Assembly: GCF_014836405.1 (NCBI RefSeq)
Contig: NZ_JACSQU010000003.1
Coordinates: 248,001 to 312,000, forward strand
Length of the DNA stretch: 64,000 nucleotides
Direction: 5' to 3'
DNA from: Brevundimonas guildfordensis
GTDB taxonomy: Bacteria; Pseudomonadota; Alphaproteobacteria; Caulobacterales; Caulobacteraceae
The translations under genes and the position numbers were made by a program. Positions 59,465 to 64,000 of this stretch are shown in pieces (the first letter of the stretch is position 1; each line of letters starts with the position of its first letter). The notes beneath the pieces were generated by a model. The model did no database searches and was not told the DNA's origin. It saw nothing but the letters and a program-made list of their open reading frames with translations.

Positions 59465-60958
59465 ATGGCCGATATCCTCACCCCCGCCCTCGGTGAATCC
59501 GTCGCCGAAGCCTCCATCGCCAAGTGGACCAAGAAGGTCGGCGACGCCGTCAAGAAGGACGAAGTCCTGGTCGAGCTGGAAACCGACAAGGTCTCGCTGG
59601 AAGTCGTCGCCCCCGCCGACGGCGTGCTGTCGGCGATCAACGCTGATGAAGGCGACACCGTCGTTCCCGGCACGGTGCTGGGCGCTGTGACCGAAGGCGG
59701 CGCAGCCGCTGCCTCGGCTCCGGCTCCGGCGGCTGCTGCGGCGCCCGCCGCCGCCCCGGCCGCCTCGGGCGGCGCCGGGGTCGACATCGCCGTGCCGACC
59801 ATGGGCGAAAGCGTCGCCGAAGGCTCGATCGGAACCTGGCTGAAGAAGTCGGGCGACACCGTCGCCAAGGACGAGCTGCTGGTCGAGATCGAGACCGACA
59901 AGGTGGCCGTGGAAGTCTCGGCCCCGGCCGCCGGCGTCCTGACCATCACGGCCGCTGACGGCGCCACCGTGACCCCCGGCCAGGTGATCGGCTCCGTCGC
60001 CGCCTCGGGCGCCGCTGCTGCGGCCGCCCCGGCTGCGGCTGCTGCTCCGGCCAACACGGGTTCGGCGCAGGCTCCGGCTTCTGCTCACCTGTCGCCCGCC
60101 GTTCAGCGCGTCGTGTCCGAGAACAACCTGAACCCGGCCTCGCTGTCGGCTTCGGGTCCGAAGGGCAACATCACCAAGGCCGACGCCATCGCCGCCATCG
60201 GGGCCGCCGCTCCGGCTGCGCCCAAGGCTGCTGCTCCGGCCGCCCCGCGCGCCGACCAGCCGCGCGAAGAGCGGGTGAAGATGACGCGCCTGCGTCAGAC
60301 CATCGCCCGTCGCCTGAAGGAATCCCAGAACACGGCCGCCCAGCTGACCACCTTCAACGAGGTGGACATGACCAACGTCATGGCCCTGCGCGCCCAGTAC
60401 AAGGAAGTCTTCGAGAAGCGCCACGGCGTGAAGCTGGGCTTCATGTCCTTCTTCACCAAGGCGGTCGTTGCGGCCCTGCACGAAATCCCGGCGGTTAACG
60501 CCGAGATCGACGGCACGGACATCATCTACAAGAACCACTACGACATCGGCGTGGCGGTCGGCACCGACAAGGGTCTGGTGGTTCCGGTGCTTCGCGACGC
60601 GGATACGCTGTCGCTGGCAGGCATTGAAAAGGGCATCGGCGCCCTGGGCCGGGCCGCCCGCGACGGCGCCCTGACCATGGATCAGATGCAGGGCGGCACC
60701 TTCACCATCACCAACGGCGGCACCTACGGCTCGCTGATGTCGACGCCGATCCTGAACACGCCGCAGTCGGGCATCCTGGGCATGCACAACATCGTGCAGC
60801 GCCCAATGGCCATCAACGGCGAGGTCAAGATCCGTCCGATGATGTACCTGGCCCTCAGCTACGATCACCGCATCGTCGACGGCAAGGAAGCCGTGACCTT
60901 CCTGGTCCGCATCAAGGAACTGCTGGAAGACCCGGCGCGCGCCCTGCTGGACCTGTAA
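59465..60958 (+). CDS. sucB: Dihydrolipoamide succinyltransferase E2 with two lipoyl domains
   Basis: 497 residues. Two lipoyl domains in tandem: Lys42 in LETDKVSLE and Lys146 in IETDKVAVE are the lipoylation sites. Ala/Pro-rich linkers (about 78-103 and 183-206) separate them, then an E3-binding domain ([15 protein letters not shown], 208-222) and the catalytic domain with [15 protein letters not shown] (His468, Asp472). Succinyltransferase identity is set by position after sucA. Most Gram-negative SucB proteins have one lipoyl domain and about 400 residues, so this is larger. The E3 gene does not follow; DUF2007 genes do. Confidence 0.96.
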   Translation: MADILTPALGESVAEASIAKWTKKVGDAVKKDEVLVELETDKVSLEVVAPADGVLSAINADEGDTVVPGTVLGAVTEGGAAAASAPAPAAAAAPAAAPAASGGAGVDIAVPTMGESVAEGSIGTWLKKSGDTVAKDELLVEIETDKVAVEVSAPAAGVLTITAADGATVTPGQVIGSVAASGAAAAAAPAAAAAPANTGSAQAPASAHLSPAVQRVVSENNLNPASLSASGPKGNITKADAIAAIGAAAPAAPKAAAPAAPRADQPREERVKMTRLRQTIARRLKESQNTAAQLTTFNEVDMTNVMALRAQYKEVFEKRHGVKLGFMSFFTKAVVAALHEIPAVNAEIDGTDIIYKNHYDIGVAVGTDKGLVVPVLRDADTLSLAGIEKGIGALGRAARDGALTMDQMQGGTFTITNGGTYGSLMSTPILNTPQSGILGMHNIVQRPMAINGEVKIRPMMYLALSYDHRIVDGKEAVTFLVRIKELLEDPARALLDL

Positions 60959-60980
60959 TCTGAAGGATGAGAGCCGGGCG

Positions 60981-61400
60981 ATGGTGGAAATCGTGATCGC
61001 CCGTTTTTCCACTCAGGCAGAAGCGGAACTGACCGCATCGTTTCTGAGAAGGCACGGCGTGAGAGCGCGCGTGCCTTCTTTTGCTTTTGCCGAAAGTGTG
61101 GGCTCGCCGGCGGGCGCCGGCATTGGCGAACTGCCTGTTATTGTAAAAGCAGATCAGGCGAAAAAAGCATGGAAATTGCTGAAGCGGGTGCGCGCAGGCG
61201 AGTTTGTTGGCGAAGTAGACTCAGATAATCCTCGCCGACGGCTAGGCGCGCAGTTGTCCGAGGTGCTCCTTCCCGTGCCTGGTTACACAGCGCCTTCACG
61301 ATGGGTGGCGCGGGCGCCCTTGCTGGCCATAGCTGTCTTGTTCATTCTCTCGCTGTTCGGCGCCACCGTGTTCCGCCTGCTGCGGGTAAGCTTAGGATGA
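60981..61400 (+). CDS. DUF2007-family protein, first of a tandem pair
   Basis: 139 residues. N-terminal DUF2007 domain (about 1-75: EIVIARFSTQAEAELTASFL then LPVIVKADQAKKAWKLL), a connecting loop and one C-terminal membrane helix (APLLAIAVLFILSLFGATVF). These are thought to be signal-transducing or ligand-binding domains with no known activity. It starts 22 bases after sucB, so it is probably on the same transcript. Its codons are richer in A/T (AAA, GTA, TTA-type) than those of sucB and of its tandem partner. Confidence 0.75.
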   Translation: MVEIVIARFSTQAEAELTASFLRRHGVRARVPSFAFAESVGSPAGAGIGELPVIVKADQAKKAWKLLKRVRAGEFVGEVDSDNPRRRLGAQLSEVLLPVPGYTAPSRWVARAPLLAIAVLFILSLFGATVFRLLRVSLG

Positions 61401-61432
61401 CGAGCTAATCCTCGCTAGGAGGCAAGCGGTTC

Positions 61433-61867
61433 ATGAGCCTGGTTGAGATCGCCCGTTATCAAGACGTCTACGAGGCCGATCTGGCGGCCGCCTTCCTGGC
61501 GTCGCACGACATCGAGGTGTCGGTGACGGAGCGGTTCCAGACCACGGTCGACCCCCTGATGCAGCGCGCCCTGGGCATCCGTCTGATGGGGCGGACGGAT
61601 CAGGCGGCGCAGGCGCGCGACCTTCTGGCGCGCGCCGGGGCCGGTGAGTTCGCGACCGATGAGGGGGATGATCTGGACGGGCCGGATTCGACGGTTCGCG
61701 CGGCGTCGCGAGGACTGGCTCTGTTCGCCTTCGCGGCGGGTGCGGGTTTTGTCGGCACAAGCATGCCGCGTCGCTTCGGCGCCTTGCAATGGGCGGGTCT
61801 GGCGATCCTGGGCGCGGTCGTGCTGCTGTCCCTGATCCTGTGGCTGGTCGGGGTGTTTAGCGCCTAG
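61433..61867 (+). CDS. DUF2007-family protein, second of a tandem pair
   Basis: 144 residues with the same plan as the gene 32 bases upstream: VEIARYQDVYEADLAAAFLA and IRLMGRTDQAAQARDLLARA in the DUF2007 domain, then two hydrophobic stretches (LALFAFAAGAGFVGTS and LAILGAVVLLSLILWLVGV). AGGAGGCAAG precedes the ATG. Codon use is GC-rich, unlike the first paralogue. Its end overlaps the convergent gene by 4 bases. Confidence 0.78.
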   Translation: MSLVEIARYQDVYEADLAAAFLASHDIEVSVTERFQTTVDPLMQRALGIRLMGRTDQAAQARDLLARAGAGEFATDEGDDLDGPDSTVRAASRGLALFAFAAGAGFVGTSMPRRFGALQWAGLAILGAVVLLSLILWLVGVFSA

Positions 61868-62130
61868 AGGCCGACGTCCCAGACGCCCGCATCGCGCATG
61901 CGACATTCGCGCGCTTCGGCGGCGCGACCGCCCATGTCGTGGGCCATGCCGCGAATGGCGTCGGACACTGTGGTCTTGTGCAGGCCGGGCGTCACGGCAT
62001 GAACGAAGGCGCAGCCCGCCAGACGCAGCAGCTTGAAGCCAAAGCGGCTCGAGGCGGCCATATGCTCGAAATAGGTCTCGTCGACCTCACGCGGGTGGTC
62101 GCGGAACAGACGATTGAAAGCGTTCGACAT
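61864..62130 (-). CDS. DUF6356-like small protein
   Basis: 88 residues, FRDHPREVDETYFEHMAASS then GFKLLRLAGCAFVHAVTPG: the HPREVxETYxEHM pattern and the short hydrophobic helix with a C-terminal Gly/Leu-rich part match the DUF6356 family. No catalytic residue or role is known. Convergent with the second DUF2007 gene, overlapping by 4 bases. Confidence 0.7.
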   Translation of the reverse strand: MSNAFNRLFRDHPREVDETYFEHMAASSRFGFKLLRLAGCAFVHAVTPGLHKTTVSDAIRGMAHDMGGRAAEARECRMRDAGVWDVGL

Positions 62131-62290
62131 GCACCCAGCCTTAGCGTGTTCGCGCCGATCCCTCTACCCGGCCGCCGCATTCTGGCCTAAACCCGCGCGA
62201 GGAATAGAGGGCGCTTCGTCACGCCGCTTCAACCCCGCGTGAGAGGGAAGGGCGGGCGAATATTCCTTCTGAGACTCAAGAGGACGACAC

Positions 62291-63496
62291 ATGGCTGACG
62301 GCAACACCGCTTCCGCACAGAAATCTTCGGGCCAGACGTTCCGCTGGGATGATCCTTTCGATCTGACCGGGCGGCTGACCGATGAGGAGCGGATGGTGCA
62401 GGACGCCGCCCGGTCCTATGCGCGCGAGGCCCTGCTGCCGCGCGTGGTCGCCGCTTTCCGCGACGAGACGTTTGATCGCGCCATCATGACCGAGATGGGC
62501 GAGATGGGCTTTCTGGGCGCCATGCTGCCGGAGCAGTACGGCGGCTCCGAAGCGTCGCATGTCGCCTATGGCCTGATCGCGCGCGAGATCGAGGCGATCG
62601 ACAGCGGTTATCGCTCGGCCATGAGCGTGCAGTCGTCCCTGGCCATGTACCCGATCTACGCCTTCGGCTCTGACGCGCAGAAGGCCAAGTTCCTGCCCAA
62701 GATGGCGGCGGGCGAACTGATCGGCTGCTTCGGCCTGACCGAGGCCGACGGCGGGTCGGATCCGGCCTCGATGAAGACCACGGCGGTCGCGGTCGACGGC
62801 GGCTATCGCCTGAACGGCGGCAAATACTGGATCACCAACTCGCCCATCGCCGACCTGGCCATCGTCTGGGCCAAGCTGGACGGCAAGATCCGCGGCTTCA
62901 TCGTCGAGCGCGACTTCGACGGCTTCACCACGGGCAAGATCGGCGACAAGCTGTCCCTGCGCGCCTCGGTGACGGGAGACATCGGCCTGAACGACGTCTT
63001 CGTGCCGGAGGCCAATCTTCTGCCGGGCGTCCAGGGCCTGCGAGGGCCGTTCTCGTGCCTGAACAAGGCGCGTTACGGCATCGCCTGGGGGGCCATGGGC
63101 GCCGCCGAGTTCTGCTTCCACGCCAGCCGCGACTATGTCGCCGAGCGCACCCTGTTCGGCCGCCCGCTGTCGGCGCGCCAGCTGGTGCAGAAGAAGCTGG
63201 CCGACATGCAGACCGAGATCTTCCTCGGCTTCGAGGGCGCCTACGCCCTGGGCCGCCTGCTGGACACCCGCGCCTGGGTCCCCGAGGCCATCAGCCTGAT
63301 GAAGCGCAACAACTGCGGCAAGGCGCTGGACGTCGCCCGCGTCGCTCGCGACATGCACGGCGGGGCCGGCATCACCGGCGAACTGCACGTCATGCGCCAC
63401 GCCATGAACCTGGAAACGGTCAATACCTACGAAGGCGCGCACGACGTCCACGCCCTGATTCTGGGCCGCGCCATCACCGGCGAGGCCGCCTTCTGA
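62291..63496 (+). CDS. gcdH: Glutaryl-CoA dehydrogenase
   Basis: 401 residues, FAD acyl-CoA dehydrogenase that oxidises and decarboxylates glutaryl-CoA to crotonyl-CoA in lysine, tryptophan and aromatic breakdown. [40 protein letters not shown] (FAD), [22 protein letters not shown] core, and [20 protein letters not shown] with the catalytic Glu. The last motif is typical of this subfamily. GAGGAC precedes the ATG. A hairpin follows; it appears to be a single gene. Confidence 0.93.
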   Translation: MADGNTASAQKSSGQTFRWDDPFDLTGRLTDEERMVQDAARSYAREALLPRVVAAFRDETFDRAIMTEMGEMGFLGAMLPEQYGGSEASHVAYGLIAREIEAIDSGYRSAMSVQSSLAMYPIYAFGSDAQKAKFLPKMAAGELIGCFGLTEADGGSDPASMKTTAVAVDGGYRLNGGKYWITNSPIADLAIVWAKLDGKIRGFIVERDFDGFTTGKIGDKLSLRASVTGDIGLNDVFVPEANLLPGVQGLRGPFSCLNKARYGIAWGAMGAAEFCFHASRDYVAERTLFGRPLSARQLVQKKLADMQTEIFLGFEGAYALGRLLDTRAWVPEAISLMKRNNCGKALDVARVARDMHGGAGITGELHVMRHAMNLETVNTYEGAHDVHALILGRAITGEAAF

Positions 63497-63511
63497 TCCA
63501 AGCGTTGCAGA

Positions 63512-63552
63512 AAACGCGCGGCGGGCCGATCCTTTGCCGTCGTCGCGCGTTT
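63512..63552 (+). terminator. Hairpin after gcdH, weak
   Basis: AAACGCGCG / CGCGCGTTT, 9 pairs with a long 23-base loop, only three T at its end. Possible terminator. Confidence 0.4.
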
Positions 63553-63623
63553 GTCTCGCCTGCGGGGCGGCGGCGGCCGCCTGTCCGTCGGTCCAATGCG
63601 GTCGGCGCGTGAAGGAAATCAGA

Positions 63624-64000
63624 ATGACCAAACACAGCCTGCTGGCCGGCGCCGCCCTCGCGATCTTCAGCTTTGGCGGCATGGCGCAGGCGGCGCCCGC
63701 GATGGTCGCCGGCGCGGCGGTGCAGTCTCCCGTCGCCGCCATGCCCTATGACGCCCGGCGCGGCGTCTTCACCTTCGCCGCCGGGCTGGAGGAAAGCCTG
63801 CCCGCCGTGGTGCAGGTGACGACCCTGGGCCAGTCTCGCGGTCCCAGCTCGGCGGGCAATCCCAAGCCCTCGCAGGGCGGATCGGGCGTCATCATCGATG
63901 CGCGCGAAGGCATCATCGTCACCAACCACCACGTCATCGAGAACGGCCAGAAATTCACGGTCGACCTGATCGACGGCCGCCTGTTCGACGCCACCCTGAT
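63624..64000 (+). CDS. DegP/HtrA-family serine protease, 3' end cut by window
   Basis: The 125 visible residues hold a signal peptide ([20 protein letters not shown], cut near AQAA), the segment [18 protein letters not shown] and the start of the trypsin-like domain, [20 protein letters not shown] with the catalytic His in the NHH. The Asp, Ser and the PDZ domains should lie beyond the right edge. It is a periplasmic protease or chaperone for damaged envelope proteins. GAAGGA precedes the ATG. Confidence 0.9.
   Translation, partial: MTKHSLLAGAALAIFSFGGMAQAAPAMVAGAAVQSPVAAMPYDARRGVFTFAAGLEESLPAVVQVTTLGQSRGPSSAGNPKPSQGGSGVIIDAREGIIVTNHHVIENGQKFTVDLIDGRLFDATL

Noticed and set aside
56065..60057. 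A 1330-codon open frame opposite sucA and the start of sucB
   Set aside because: Antisense shadow rich in Gln, His, Val, Gly, Ala and Arg of the kind seen opposite all GC-rich genes here; sucA is certain.

Overview
This GC-rich window reads as a chromosomal segment of an alphaproteobacterium, most likely Caulobacterales and close to Brevundimonas. That placement is an inference from gene content and order (sdhCDAB, mutS-glnD-murJ-trpS, purH/heparinase/rpe, sucCD-sucAB), a CIRCE-controlled groESL, TonB-dependent uptake and several exported peptidases. I saw no rRNA, tRNA, CRISPR array, prophage or insertion sequence. The window is cut at both ends: a 2Fe-2S ferredoxin on the left and a DegP-type protease on the right.

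Layout. 1-5.5 kb: ferredoxin, succinate dehydrogenase (sdhCDAB, minus strand), a HIT protein and malate dehydrogenase. 5.6-9.8 kb: a REP-like inverted repeat, zapE divergent from asd, a RarD-type transporter and a small secreted SnoaL-like protein. 9.8-17.4 kb: a serine hydrolase, an exported M28 peptidase, a flavoprotein, a GreA/GreB-like protein, an exported M17 aminopeptidase and a LysR regulator. 17.4-22.7 kb: groESL with CIRCE, a glycine-zipper envelope protein, pgi and an exported protein of unknown function. 22.7-29.8 kb: envelope genes, namely a DsbD-like reductase with a redoxin lipoprotein, an OmpA lipoprotein, a glycine-zipper lipoprotein, a lipid kinase overlapping a metallophosphoesterase, and a DUF883/holin-like/DUF1328 group. 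29.8-32.1 kb: fumarylacetoacetate hydrolase-family and zeta-GST genes that overlap, then a catalytically degenerate aldo/keto-reductase-like gene. 32.2-40.6 kb: mutS, glnD, murJ, trpS. 40.7-44.2 kb: GNAT, OsmC, a dienelactone hydrolase and a YqjI/YqjH-like PadR plus ferric-siderophore reductase pair. 44.3-49.0 kb: purH, a GIY-YIG nuclease gene between perfect inverted repeats, a heparinase-family gene and rpe. 49.0-53.7 kb: TetR, TonB-dependent receptor and MFS transporter. 53.8-61 kb: sucCD and sucAB. 61-64 kb: two DUF2007 paralogues, a DUF6356 gene, glutaryl-CoA dehydrogenase and the DegP start.

Together sdh, mdh, sucCD and sucAB cover four TCA-cycle steps. The E3 gene is not in the window. 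Envelope redox and stress functions form the other large theme.

The strongest leads are: (1) SdhC and SdhD both carry Phe where the two heme b axial His ligands sit in the E. coli enzyme, although the quinone-site residues are kept; (2) a GIY-YIG nuclease gene whose catalytic part lies inside a perfect 29-bp inverted pair of REP-like palindromes; (3) a dispersed family of hairpins found after unrelated genes at four loci; (4) a YqjI-like PadR with twin ATATAT palindromes upstream; (5) an E2 of 2-oxoglutarate dehydrogenase with two lipoyl domains; (6) a LysR gene whose start overlaps a perfect T-N11-A palindrome and faces a possible 53-residue gene.
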